Source: Tamarix chinensis
Taxonomy: Eukaryota; Streptophyta; Magnoliopsida; Caryophyllales; Tamaricaceae
Assembly (NCBI GenBank): GCA_030549775.1
Contig: CM060175.1
Location: 1,612,564-1,676,563 of the forward strand
DNA: 64,000 bases
Direction: 5' to 3'
The first letter of the stretch is position 1. Each line of letters begins with the position of its first letter. A program made the translations under genes and the position numbers. Under the pieces are notes generated by a model that was not told where the DNA came from, did not search any database, and saw nothing but the letters and a program-made list of their open reading frames with translations. Positions 24,964 through 37,028 of this stretch are shown one piece after another.

Positions 24964-25764
24964 CTCCCTTACACTGCCTTGTATCGAGCTTTGGTTTTTT
25001 CCCCAGAAAACCTATCTTGTCACCGTCGCCCTATCAAACATCGTTTCTACCGCCTCCGACCAACTTCGCTGCCATCTCTTCCTACCCAACTCATCCTTGC
25101 GCCGCCCTCTAACTAACTAAGCCTCCCTTTTTCCTCGATTCTCCCTACACAAGCCACCTCAACTGTGTAAAGTTTTCTTCCCAATCAACCCTCTCTTCAA
25201 CCTCTTCCACCCTACAAACCACCCTTAGCCACCTCTTCCGCCACTACCGCCGCTTCTTTCACCTCCCTTTATGTTCTACAAACAACCCTCTATCTTCCCC
25301 TACTTGTATTTTCCTCTCCCTCCCTCTCCTCCTCTTTTTCTCTCCTTCTTCCTTATTCAGCCACCACCACCGCCGTCGTGCGCCGCCACCCTCATTCAAC
25401 TCCTCTCCCTTTAAGCAATCTTAAACACCCCAACCCCCACCTTTATTCTCCCTATCTTTTTCCTAGCATTTAACTTTTCCCTTTTTCTTCCTTTTTTCTG
25501 GCCACCGCCGTCGCCGCCGTGCACCACCACCGGTGCCGCCTATCACCACCAGCCTAAGGTTGAACCCTAAACCCTCTCAACCCTTTTCCCTATTTTTACA
25601 AGCCTTAATTTATTTTATTTCATTTATTTAAATATAAATACTATTATTATTATTTCCATTATTAATATGTATTATAATTAATAGTAGCATTAATGTTATT
25701 ATTTTTTTGTGTTGAGGGCTGAAGCCCTATTGTAATTTTTATTTCGATTTTATCATTATTACTC

Positions 25765-25835
25765 TTATTATTATTATTATTATTATGTGATTATTATTAT
25801 TATTCCATTATTATTATTACACCTATTTTACCATT

Positions 25836-25877
<42 letters not shown>

Positions 25878-25905
25878 GTTATTATTATTATTATTATTTT
25901 CAAGT
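25765..25905 (+). repeat. (ATT)n microsatellite in LTR C
   Basis: Near-perfect runs of TTA/ATT with few interruptions. B has a longer, more broken version at 42870-43480. Confidence 0.95.
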
Positions 25906-26329
25906 GTTAGTATTTTTTGTAGGAGGGAATATAATTTTAGCTTTTGCCTCATATATATGTGGCCAATCAAAGCCCTGAGGAGGCGTAGGAGCGTGCTCCA
26001 AGACAAGTGTCATTTTAGGTAAGGTGTTACTAAGGCCTTTTGTGTGTTTATCATTATTAATTATTTTGTATGCGGTATGGCGTGGAGTTGAAGTACTCCT
26101 TTGTGTATTTACATGACATGTGTACTTCATGTGATGAAATATTATGGTATGTGATGTTATGTGTTGTGACCCTATAAGACATACATACGAGGATGTATAA
26201 AAGTGGTATTGCATGGGAAAAAGGTTGAAAATGGAAAATGGGAAGTAAGTTTACTAAAGGGGAAATGAGTTGACCTAAGTATTTTAATAATCTATGAGTG
26301 GAGGAATAAATTGGAAAATTTAGGGTTTC

Positions 26330-26700
26330 GTGTGGAAGAATCTAGTTTATAGTTTTGTATGGAAGAATCTAATTTATGGGTTTGTATGGGAGAATCTAAT
26401 TTATGATACCATATGGGAGAATCTAATTTATGGTTTTATATGGGTTTAATTTAGGGTTTTATATGGATGAATCTTTGGTTTTATATGGTTTGAATTCAGG
26501 GTTTGGTAAGGATGAATCTTTGGTTTTGTATGGATTGAATTTAGGGTTTGATATAGATGAATCTTTGGTTTTATATGGTTTGAATTTAGGGTTTGGTAAG
26601 GATGAATCTTTGGTTTTGTGTGGATTTAATTTAGGGTTTTGTATGATAGAATCTTGGGTTTTGCATGAAAGAATTTAGGGTTTTGTATGGATGAATCTAA
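26330..26700 (+). repeat. 45-base minisatellite in LTR C
   Basis: About six to eight copies of a unit with GATGAATCTTTGGTTTTATA and GAATTTAGGGTTTGGTA. Because 45 is a multiple of three, it makes an accidental frame with a 15-residue repeat (DESLVLYGLN); I do not regard this as a gene. Confidence 0.85.
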
Positions 26701-27244
26701 GGTTTGTATGGTTGAACCTAGGGTTTCACGTGGGAGCTTAGGGTTTGCATGAAAAATTCAAATGGATGCATGGTATCTGTAATGTCTGCATGGGCATGAA
26801 ATTTACATGTGGAAAGTTGATTTGGGATGTGAGGAAGGTAATGTAAGTGTTGTTTGACTATTTGAACACTTTGGATGAAAAATAGTCGTAGATTAATATA
26901 CGGGTATGTAGGAGATCAAGATAGGATTTGTGTAGACAATTAGGGTTTGGTGTGGCTTCTTAGGGTTTTTGTGGTATCATGTGTATATGGTGATTAAAGT
27001 GTAATTAAGAGGGTGGAATTTATGAGTTGTGATGTGTGGAATGTTAAAATAATTTAGGTTATGTGAAGTGGAGTAAGATTGGCCACTTAAGAATAAATTA
27101 GGGTTTCTAGGAAGTTAGAAGGTGCAGGGTTCTCATGATACGATACAGGTCAGTTGGAGGCTAAGTGTAAAGGGAATGATTAGGCATGTCTAGGGTTAAT
27201 ATTTTCCAAATAATACACTTAATACATTAATAATTTAAAGTAGA

Positions 27245-27555
27245 AGATTGTTTAGCCGGGCCCAAATCGGTCCACCGACAAATAATAGTGATTAGGGCAT
27301 GATGCACTATGTGTAACTGGTCCATCGGTAATAATAGTGGTCAAGCTTTGTACCTGTGCATTTTCGGTCCACCGGCTATAATAGTGGGGGTTTCATGCTC
27401 AACAAAACCAAACATATTTGTGCCAAGACATGGGAAAGACATTAAGTACTTATAGTGGAACACTATGTAAGTAGGGGCCAGATCGGTTCACCGGCGAATA
27501 ATAGTGGCTAGGTACTATGATATCTTAGAGAACGATCCACCAGCTATAATAGTAG
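27245..27555 (+). repeat. Module array of giant LTR (copy C)
   Basis: Five modules of CGGTCCACCGG type followed by AATAATAGTGG, more diverged than in B. Confidence 0.8.
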
Positions 27556-28123
27556 TCAGGAGCATGGTGTGAATTGACTTCTGATAAGAGATTAATTAAG
27601 TATTTAATCGGATTATATATGGCCTTTGTACTTTTATCTGGGTGGTCGTATGCAATTATGATATCATGTTGGTGATTATGCCCTGTTATTATTCTGCATG
27701 ATTTATGTGATTTATGTGTCGGCATTAGTACACGGTTACCTTACTTAGTACATAGTGTATTGATTATCCTTTTCATGGGTGCTGCTGATTCCCACGAGTA
27801 GAAGGTCCTTTCTAACTTTGTGCAGGTGGGTGAGACATCAAATGGAGTTGAGCGTTGAGCATATATGTGGCCGAATTCACTCTTCTAGTTATTTTATATT
27901 CCTTATATCATTTCTTTTGTATCAGATCTATCCTTTTTAAATTGTTACTCTGTATTGAACTTTTTAGATAAACTATTTAACCTTTGTATGATTATTTCTC
28001 TTTTTGGACATGAATTATAATTCTTTTACACATACTCTGATTTTTGGTTTACTATCGTTTAGCGCTTATTTGAAGTTTATATTGTTTGATTTATAATTGA
28101 TTACTCTTTTCCTTTAGCCTTAG

Positions 28124-28169
28124 CACTTGGTACTAAAGTAGTCGGAGAGAACCGGTTCAGTACTAAGTG
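28124..28169 (+). other. Stem-loop near LTR 3' end (copy C)
   Basis: CACTTGGTACT (28124-28134) pairs with AGTACTAAGTG (28159-28169), eleven pairs including one G-U. It is followed by TGTGGTGTTAAC and the LTR end. Confidence 0.7.
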
Positions 28170-28252
28170 TGGTGTTAACATTTTCAAAATTCACGGGTTA
28201 TAATTTTAAATTCTTTCGCTTTAAAAAAAGTAGTGAATTTTGGGGTGTTATA

Positions 28253-31200
28253 AGTACTCTACTTACTGAGTATGTCAAGTTGCCTTCTCTATAGAAAACA
28301 CAAGTATGGAAGATTCTATCACAACGTGGATATCATATTTAATATGCGTTAGTGCCATATACATAAAGGTATTAATGCATAAGGATATACTATCATGCAT
28401 AACTCAGGTAACTCAGAATATATCATACGTATCTTTATATTATAATCCATAGATAATCACACAAGTACTAGGAAAATTAATTTAGACAACCACTAGGGTT
28501 TATTTTCCAACTTGCTAAATCAATTAGATTATACCATTTCCTTATCCATATATTGATATAGGTCAAAATCTAGTCAAACATTCCATTTATTAACCAATTG
28601 GTCATTTAAGCTATTATCCAAGTGTATAAACAAGCTTTTATCCTTTTTGCTCTTTCAAAACATTTTTCCCATCATTATTCAATTATTATCATCTACTTGT
28701 TCATCATCCAAAATTTATCATCCAATTACTTATCTACCAAATTTTCTCATCAAGAAATGAAATGTGCACCTCCCCATTATTTCACATACCATGGAAGCCT
28801 ATCTAAACCAAGGGACATAAAGTCCAGGCAGAAGCAATCCCCAAAAGTGGATATAAGTACAGGCTGAAGCAAATCACAAGAATAGACATAAGTCCGAGCT
28901 GAAGCTAACCAATATGGACATAAGTCCAGACCGAGGCCAACCACCTAGGTAGCTAGACCTTTTATTATTGATACCCTTTAGTACTTCATCAATTTCTAGA
29001 GTAGGTAAGGCACCTGGATCTCTAGGATCCCACTCAAAGGCACCAATAAAGACCCAAAGGAAGAGTAAACCCTAATAACCAATTAGGAATCGAGTAACCC
29101 AGACCCATACACAACTTGATTGTCTTTTTCTTTATATGATTAGTACATTATTCATGAGGTTCAGTGATCATATAATGCCCATACAAAGAGCAAGAAAAAC
29201 ATTCACATGTCTCTTCCATATTACTCCTTTCCATTTCCCATTTATGTGTGGGGTTCCCATTTATCATTGTCTAATATTTTTCATGCGTATCATATTACTC
29301 TATTCCAGCACATGTTATGCTTCATTAAACTTTTCTCAAAGAGCATCACATTTCATAAGTGGTACACCCATTAGCATTTACAATACTCATTGAGTATGTT
29401 ATAAATCATGATCCATTTAATTCATTCATTGGGTCATTAATCCATGATAAAATATGTATTTTGTCCCCTTAATTATCATAGAATAGTCTTAGTCATAGTC
29501 TCAAATCATAATAGAGCAAAAAGGAACCAAAAAACACAAACCAGCCAAACCAGCAGATCCGGTCTTGCCTAACTAATCAAATGGTTGCACCAATCGGATG
29601 ATTAGTTTTGGCAGACCAGTAAATTTGTTTAACTTGACCAAAACCTACTTTTCCTCATATCGTTTGATTGGTTTGGGATACCAATTAATTATTCATAGAA
29701 CAGTCGATCTATTATGTCCAAACAGTCGATGGGTCTAACTAGAGAGTAAGACTAAGGTATCTAAAGGTTTCATAGTCTATAGGTTGGGTCAACCAGTCAA
29801 TTATCCTAATAACAAGTCAATTGATTTAACCTAACCAGTTGATCAGTTTCTACTACAAAAATACCAAGCAATTATTTTCATGTAGATCATGCTTATAAAT
29901 CTTCATTATGCCATATTGGAACATGACTTAACATTGCATAACTCATTTTTTAACTTATTTAAAATACACATGTCAACATTAATTATCGCAACCCCTTTTC
30001 ATCTCAAGGTGCATGATTTTCACTCAAAATACACAATTTAACCATATAGATAATTTTTGTAGTTGTGTACATTCATGCTAGCATATATTATCACCTTATA
30101 GAGTCCCATATCATTAAAGATTACTTATAGCCCATTTTAGAAGCAAGAATTACTTATTTGATGCAGGAAAAACATTCCTTAAACCACAAATCTCATCTTA
30201 TGAAAACCTCCAATTTTAAAACCTTTAAAAAAAAGTTCTAACTTAGAAATTCTTGCAAAATTTTATAATTTGAAACTTGATTTGGGAAGGAAAGAATGAA
30301 CGTACCACACCCAAAGCAAAAATAGAGGGTACTTAGCTAAGCCAGTTAGCCTCTTTCCTAAATTTAAATCTTCTTTACTAAATGATTAAAACAAGAGGGA
30401 TCTAGAAAAAGGGTAAGAAGAGTGAAAGGGATTTGATTATAAGGTTCAATGTGAAGTGGGAGAAGGTAAATACAGAGAGTTAGGTATTTTTGGTTGCTAA
30501 AAGAAAGATGGACACAAGGGTTGATTAGGGCTATTTATAGCCAACAAACAGGGACAAATCATAGTGTGGTTAGGAACGAATCAAAAACCTTAATTATTAC
30601 CATTTATATTCAAGTTAAACAGAAAAATTTCATCCAAGATACATTGACCTATCCTCCAAAGCTCAAAAAAGTTAATTTGGGGAAACATAGGTCAATTAGT
30701 CTAAGAATGCAATTCACAAGAGTCGTAGTGAAGGTTTAGTGTGGAAGGAATCTTTTAGCTGAACGAAATTGTGCCTAAAGTCAAAAAAATGATCCTAATA
30801 ATGTGTAGAGGAGAGACATGGAAGAAGACAAGGATAAGGTCATCTCCCCCTCCTCAATTATCCTAATCAACCTTCCAAATCAATTTGAGATGGTGTTTTT
30901 GGGATAATGCATCATGAAGAAGGCTAAGATTGTCTTAGGAACAATTTAGCATGGGTTAACAAAGTTCCATTTTGATATAAGAATTTTTCCCAAATAATGG
31001 AATTTAAAAAGTATGCCAAGCTCGGTAAACCAATTGATCATTTTATCCTACTAGTCGACTGTTCTACAAACTAATCGATTAGTTCCCTAAGTAGTTGATT
31101 AGTTTAGTTGAAACTATTTTTGTAAAACAATAAACTAGTTGATCCATTCATTGAACCAGTCGATTGGTTCTTTTAAAGAACTCAATAAGTTTAATTTTCT

Positions 31201-31310
31201 AACTTTATTTTAAATCCAACTTTGCCTAAAAAAAATCATAATACCAGATAAAAAACATAAAACTAAATGCATATAACTTATCACTAAAAATTTTCTAAGG
31301 TAGGGTATTA
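28253..31310 (-). mobile_element. K: giant LTR of the F family, minus strand
   Basis: On the minus strand it starts TGTAATACCCTACCTTAG at 31310 and runs down through the TATA region, blocks of AATCGATTAGT-like motifs (31020-31180 and 29550-29860) and repeats of GACTTATGTCC type (28840-28930), matching F2 in reverse. About 450 bases of the LTR 3' end are missing at the junction with C. It sits in the T 5' LTR, right after TCCAT-type target sequence. No coding. Confidence 0.7.
30531..30540 (-). promoter_or_regulatory. TATA box in LTR K
   Basis: On the minus strand CTATAAATAG within GGCTATAAATAGCCC, matching F1b. Confidence 0.55.
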
Positions 31311-31779
31311 CATCCATATAAAAGGATGATTAGTATGTTACATACTAAGTAAGGTAATTATATAAGCGGTGTAAGGTTATATATGAAACATGGGTTCAAT
31401 TCAAAGAATAAGCATACATGTGTGTTAACATTAAATGATTTTAGTAGAATAGTGATTTAAGATCTCATTATTAGGTAGAAACATATTCTATTATTTTATT
31501 TAGGTTGATTTTAGGGATCGTACTATTCTTAACCTAGTGGACTGGATTGAAGCACCTTTTAAGAAATAATACACCTAAGATACTATATTTGTATGGTGGA
31601 ACAGACCCAACATATATAATGTCAACACACCCAAGATCACTATTCTAAAACTGGTAGAATGATCTAAAGCACCTTTAAAAGAAAAATACACTTAAGCCAC
31701 TATTATTGTTTAGTTGAACAGACACAATACCTTGGTTATGACTCACATAATATTTCATTTTAATTGATTAATATCTCAT
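31311..31779 (-). repeat. T 5' LTR, block 4
   Basis: Aligns with 6337 to about 6800 of the T 3' LTR (shared GGATGATTAGTATG and AATAAGCATACATGTGTGTT). It is bounded by K on the left and I on the right. Confidence 0.75.
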
Positions 31780-32649
31780 TGATGTGGTTTTTATCAAAGT
31801 AACGGAAGGTTGGATCAAAATTTTTGTTAGAAGCTTTCACCCACATTCTAAATCAAAAGAAACAAAGTAAATTGATGGATTATAGGTGAAGAAATTGATG
31901 ACACAAGTAGAAGACACTCGACAGATTTGTAGAACCTTCAAATATGTCAAGATTGAAGATAGGTCGAGGAAGGTTAAATCCCAGATTTTCCTTGCTCAAT
32001 GTCAACCCAAAAGGGAGGATTAGACTTTACCTAACTTTGCTCGAAGTTTGATAAAAAAAATTCTTATTCATTTTTCCATACAAGCTGCGCACAAAAGGAT
32101 TGTATAGGGGAAGGAAGGAGTCGGTGGTTAGATAGCCTAAACCAGCTGATTATTCCCTCTGAATCCAACCCATTAATGATGGTTGAATTAAGCCCATATT
32201 AAACTTAATCCAAATCAAAATATCATTGGTTAAATTATACTACGGATTAATATTATAAAGCTATACAATTGACTAAGATATATACATGAAATTATAGCAA
32301 TGCCCTAAATTACATAAAATATACTTAGGGTTAGGGTTTACAACAAGTTAATACAAATAATGAATATCATCACTTTATCTTCCTGTTGTAATGTATCATC
32401 CCATATATGACATAGTCTTGCATGCTTTGGAATACATGTACACATCAAAGTGTATGAACATCATCTTCTTGCAAATATGTAACATACCTACAATAATAAC
32501 TTGAATGTTTTTCAATTTCAAGCATATAAGAATTATCAAGAATATTTAACATGATAGGCTCCAAAATTAAGAAAGATAAATCATCTTCCTTACCTTGAAT
32601 ATTAGTATGAACATGACAATCATTATGTTCATTGGATGCTCCTGCATCA
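31780..32649 (-). mobile_element. I: solo LTR, 870 bp, TSD CTCAT
   Basis: Flanked by CTCAT at 31775-31779 and 32650-32654. On the minus strand it starts TGATGCAGGAGCATCC and ends CACATCA, the terminal pattern shared with LTRs of A, J and O. It splits the T 5' LTR. It encodes the LTR peptide described in the next entry. No internal region or PBS is present, so it is a solo LTR of a CRM-like element. Confidence 0.85.
32445..32649 (-). other. LTR-encoded open frame in I, conserved with J
   Basis: An uninterrupted frame of about 68 codons begins with the LTR itself (DAGASNE) and ends at a stop at 32445. It contains LSFLILEPIML, then LDNSYML, then CRYVTYLQEDD. The same frame, position and motif are found in both LTRs of J (CKYVTYFQEDD in the 5' copy, CRYAT then a stop in the 3' copy). 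In A and J the pol frame reads straight into the LTR, so this is most likely the C-terminal extension of a pol polyprotein. CRM elements are known for pol running into the 3' LTR. I find no resemblance to a classic chromodomain. Confidence 0.65.
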
Positions 32650-32803
32650 CTCATCCATTATCACTTATCTCATAATTATATTCTAATTTCATATTAATTT
32701 TAGGGACCCACTATTATTAATTTGGTGTAATGACTAGATTAAAATCTTTGAAAAAAAACACACCTAAGATACTATTATATTATAGTGAAATGGACACAGA
32801 AAA
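32650..32803 (-). repeat. T 5' LTR, block 3
   Basis: Aligns with part of the internal repeat zone of the 3' LTR (TTATCTCATAATTATATTC and GGACCCACTATTATT). Bounded by I and F2. Confidence 0.75.
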
Positions 32804-35800
32804 TATAATACCTCTTATTTTTGTAATATTTATAAAATGGAAAATTATTGTGTTTAATAATATTAGATAATGTTTGATCTTGATTTGAAGCTATGGTTGG
32901 GTTTGAGATAATAATGAATTTGGAAGAACTTTGTAAAATTGAATAAAATAAGTTTTCTCACAAATAAATTTACTGGTTCATCATGTCAACTAAGGGTTTA
33001 TATTGACTAAATCAATGGACTAGTTTGAGAAAATCGATTGACTAGTCTATAGAATAGTCAACTAGTGTAGCTAAACTAATCGACTAGTTTATTAGGCCAA
33101 GTGATTTTTGTAGCTATATTTTCTGATAGGTTTCTTACATCAAAATGAAATTTTGATAATCTAACTACAAGCTATTCTAAAGCAATCCTTAACTTTTTAA
33201 ATAACTTATTCAGCTTTGATTTCTACCTCAAACAGATTTGTGGTCATTAGTTTGACATATAATGGGGAGGAAGACCCCGCTCTTATCTTCTACTTCCTCT
33301 ATCCTTTTTACATCTTTTAAAGTATGCTTTGAGTTTCATATGATCACTGCATGGATGGGATATTTATTTTCCACAATGATCTTCTATTTTCCTTCTTACG
33401 TTTCATATTTTCTACATGAACTTGACCTGCACTCTCCAAAAAATCACCATTTGAGCTTTGAATTGGTAGTAAACTTATTCTTGATCAATTCACCCATTTA
33501 AATCAATTTTGAATGATAAAATTAGTGTTTTTGATCTTTTGCATAGCCTCCCTCGTTTCTTACTTTTCTTTTAGCCTCTTAAATACCTAATTTTTCATAT
33601 ACTTGTGTTAATTCTTATCCACTTTGAGATTTTATTTTCATTTTATTCACTCTTCTTATCCTCTCAATAACTCCATCAATTTTTTATAGCAAGAAAGAGT
33701 TAGATTTTGGAAGAAGTTGAGTTTTCTCTTAGCTGACACTTTCCTTATTTTTCTCTTAGAGGTGGAAAGTTTGTCTTCTTCCCCAATTATAATTCTTGAT
33801 TTGTAAATGCTATTTAATGATTTATGAGTTTAAACATATTATTTTTTGGAAGGTTTTGGAAGTTGAAATCTTCTAACTTGATTTTTTCCTCTTTAGTAGG
33901 AAACATTACTAAGATTCAAGTGTGTCATTCTCACCTTTGAAAGGTGGCATGAATAAGCATGTGAGTTTGCGTACTTTTTTAAATATTAATTTGTATTTGG
34001 ATTCATGAGAATTTTGAATTTTAGTGAGACATGTTGAAGTAATTAAGATTTAAAAGAAAAAAGGGCTTGAATTAGGAGGAATAGGTCAATTGCTTGAAAA
34101 TGAAGCATGGTTCAATGAGGAGCATGTTAAATCCTAGTATTATGCTATATTATGTTATGGTTGGGATGTGATAAGATTTTAGAGTGTGTATCATATGTAA
34201 AATTTCTATTATGTTTTATCTAGGAGAAATCAATCAACTAGTCCTTAGAATACTTTATTAGTTTCCCAAATAGATAAATCAAATAGTTTGTGGTAACTTT
34301 GGTTGCTATCTATTTAAACCCATCAACTATTTTTTTTAGAACCAATTGATTGGCTATAGAACAGTCTACTTGTCTAAACAAATCGACCAACTAGGTTAAG
34401 GGAACTCTAGGGTTTAGCTCAGCCAAATAGATCAAGCGATTAGCCCAAACTAATCGACCATTTCTACCAGAGTGTGTTATTTTTTATCTTTCGGACTTGA
34501 TATGTTTTGAAACCATGAATAATGCTATGATATGATTATTTTATGATGGAAATAAAAATATTGGCATGAATTAAAAATTTTATTGGGTGGACTAAATGGT
34601 TCATAATTCATGGTATTTTCACTAAGTGCTAGAATGTATCGAAGGAGAAATTGGAATGAGCATGTTATAACTTCAAGAGGATAATGTATTCTGAATTCTT
34701 GGCCTAAATGGACTGTCTTGATAGTTGAGTTAATCATGTTTAAGCACTAATGGAAATCCCACCATATGATTGGAGAGTAATAATGGTTAATATGGAACGA
34801 TTTTGTGGATGCGCTACTTATATGTTATATGGGCCTTGTTTGATAACATAACCTTAGAAAAATAACACATTAATCACTTAGGTTATGTATGGGCTTGGAT
34901 TACCCAATCCTTGATTATCTATTGGGGGCTAGTCTACCTTCAAGCATTTATTACGCCATTTGGGCTTTGTCTTTGAGCCTAATTCTTGTAGATCCCTATG
35001 CCTTACCTACTCTAGACATTGATGATGTACTGGGGGGTATCGATACCAAAAGGTCTAGTTGGCTAGGTGATTTTTGGCTTTGGTTGGACTTTATGTCCAT
35101 TGGTAGTTACTTAGCTTTGACTGGACTTTATGTCCTTTGGTTTGAATAGACTTCCATGGTCTAAGAGACCATAGGATGGTAACCAGTCCATCGCTATAAA
35201 AAGAATAAGGATAAAGAATAAGAATAAAGAAGGAGAATATGTATATGGATAAAGGAAAAAGAAAAAGGGAAAATTAATAATGGCTAGTAAATGATTAATA
35301 TGACGGTCATATAAATACGAAATATGGACCTAATTGAATAACTTGGTAATATTCAATAATTTCTATCCATGTCACTCATGTTATCTTGGTTAGTATGTTG
35401 AGTTCAATATATTTCCATGACTTGAAATGTTGGTACATTATATTATCATGGTAGAATGCATTAATGTAATTATATGGTAAGCAAGATAGGTGTCTAGTAT
35501 GATTTTCCCTTTTTGTGTTGGCTTAGTATGCTTGTGACTCCCATTGAAGAGGTAAATTGTCTTTGTTAGTATGCAGCGTACTGATTTGTCTATTTGTTTG
35601 GTCACCTACTCATGACCATGAGTTGAAGACCATGTGTAGGGTTTTAAGGATGACTAGTAGTGGGCCTACTTTATTTTGGACTTAAAGGCTTGAGAGTGTG
35701 GGCATCTAGAGATTGTTGTTTGGTCCTTGGTGGACTAGGTTTATGATTTACCCCATCGTCATGTTATGCCTATTGTAGTTCTATACTTTTAGTTAACTTT

Positions 35801-36073
35801 CTCGCATGTATTGCAATATTTTTGGGACCCGTCAAGGTCTTCTTTTGTAAAAAAATTCTTTTAGTATCTACAATTCACGTTCTTGAGTACTCTACTCTTG
35901 TTTTTGGTTGGGTTGAATTCTTAGCCTTGTATCTAACATAAGATGGGAGGCATACATCTATATTATGTTAGGTGTGGCAATAATACCCAATTTTTTCAAG
36001 GTTCTTGGTTTTTTCCTCTTCTATAAGGTTTTAAAATGAGATTTTTTTTGTAATGAAAAATGGGGGTGGTACA
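32804..36073 (+). mobile_element. F2: giant solo LTR, 3270 bp
   Basis: It starts TATAATACC (worn TGTAATACCC) and ends GGGGGTGGTACA. Flanks are GAAAA at 32799-32803 and CAAAA at 36074-36078, a target duplication with one change. It breaks the T 5' LTR at a site intact in the other LTR copy. It carries AATCGACTAGT-type motif blocks (32990-33110 and 34230-34460), a GATGATGTACTGGGGGGTATC block near 35020 and a stem-loop near the 3' end. No coding region or PBS. Confidence 0.75.
35933..35971 (+). other. Stem-loop near LTR 3' end (F family)
   Basis: CTAACATAA (35933-35941) pairs perfectly with TTATGTTAG (35963-35971). It is followed by GTGTGGCAATAATACCC, corresponding to GTGTGGCGGTAATATTCCC after the stem in the B family. 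Confidence 0.65.
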
Positions 36074-36241
36074 CAAAACACCCCGACTCAACTAACCTGA
36101 TCTTTCACTTTAAATTATTCATATCTAATTCATAATTGGTTTGATATGCAAAACACATAATTGAAATATGTAAAGTACAACCACATATTTATCAATGCCA
36201 GCCTCAAAGAATAGGTCCATAATTTTCCTATGAAACCTTAA
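36074..36241 (-). repeat. T 5' LTR, block 2
   Basis: Aligns with 7145-7310 of the 3' LTR. Ends with the left target copy CTTAA of element A. Confidence 0.75.
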
Positions 36242-36338
36242 TGATGCGGGAGCAGAGTCACAGAACATAACATAGAGGAAGACAGTTACGCTACTCAGAA
36301 TGGGTGCATGAATAAGGGCCATGCATGGCTTCATGTAA

Positions 36339-36527
36339 CGTTTGTTAGCTAGCGTAACGTTTATTTTTAAATACTAGTTATTGTTATTTACTTTTAGTCA
36401 ACGTTTTTTAGCTAGCGTAACGTTTATTTTTAAATATTAGTTATTGTTATTTACTTTTAGTCAACGTTTCTTAGCTAGCATAACGTTTATGTTTAAGTAC
36501 TAGTTATTGTTATTTACTTTTAGTCAG
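36339..36527 (+). repeat. Three 63-base tandem units in the LTR of A
   Basis: Units start at 36339, 36402 and 36465. Each has GTTAGCTAGCGTAACGTTTA and ends with TTATTTACTTTTAGTCA. The 3' LTR has the same three at 45905-46093. They lie about 100-290 bases upstream of the TATA box, where LTR enhancers usually sit. Confidence 0.85.
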
Positions 36528-36624
36528 CTAGTAACTGACTATTAACTAGCTAGTCTTAAGGGAATTAATGCTTTTGGGAGGGAATATGCTTGTAATCTTT
36601 TGAGAAGATGCTTGGTTCCTTGGC

Positions 36625-36632
36625 TATATAAA
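36625..36632 (+). promoter_or_regulatory. TATA box, 5' LTR of A
   Basis: TATATAAA in GGCTATATAAACCATAGG. The same is at 46191-46198 in the 3' LTR. Confidence 0.7.
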
Positions 36633-36976
36633 CCATAGGAAACCGAGTAGAAAGACACAACTTGAATAAGAAGAACAACCTTAAGCATTGCTTAAACCTG
36701 AATTCTGTGTGGATTCATCTCGTAACAAGTCGACTCTGTGTGAACGATTTGTTTCGAATCATCTCAAAATAAAACCAAATCTGTGTGAACGGTTTTGTTC
36801 TCGAAACCTTAATCTTTATTTCTGTGTGGTTTAAAGATTAATTTACCCTTTTACCTCGTGTTCCATCATCATCCACTCCTTCGAATCCCCATCATCAACC
36901 TCCATAATCCATACTCATCAAATACTCCATATAAACTCCATCTAAATCTAAAACTCTAACCGTGCGCGCATCAATT

Positions 36977-36990
36977 TGGTATCAAAGCCA
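36977..36990 (+). other. Primer binding site of A (initiator Met tRNA type)
   Basis: TGGTATCAAAGCCA, three bases after the LTR, close to the usual plant TGGTATCAGAGCC. Confidence 0.8.
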
Positions 36991-37028
36991 GGTTGTGGTC
37001 AGAGTGAACAAATTCTTCAAGACCAACC

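Larger units (their letters stand above)
24244..28252 (+). mobile_element. C: giant LTR, about 4.0 kb, B family
   Basis: Layout equals B: an AT-rich start with AAATCCTAAATTAG, a long pyrimidine- and C-rich zone (24340-25560), a TATA box, ATT microsatellite, a block with GCCCTGAGGAGGCGTAGGAGC, minisatellite, module array, stem-loop and the terminus GGGGTGTTATA at 28252. The first dozen bases expected from B (TGTAATATCCC) are missing, so the left boundary is uncertain by about 50 bases. The right side abuts K. Proline- or serine-rich frames in the pyrimidine zone are compositional. Confidence 0.75.
36242..36973 (+). repeat. 5' LTR of A, 732 bp
   Basis: Starts TGATGCGGGAGCAGAG, ends CCGTGCGCGCATCA. 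Contains three 63-base tandem units and a TATA box. Compared with the 3' copy about 13 of 18 differences are transitions. Confidence 0.92.

Noticed and set aside
25800..26022. Poly-Asn and poly-Leu frames
   Set aside because: Translation of an (ATT)n microsatellite.
26430..26678. Frame with a 15-residue repeat (DESLVLYGLN)
   Set aside because: Caused by a 45-base minisatellite private to LTR C; not kept in other copies.
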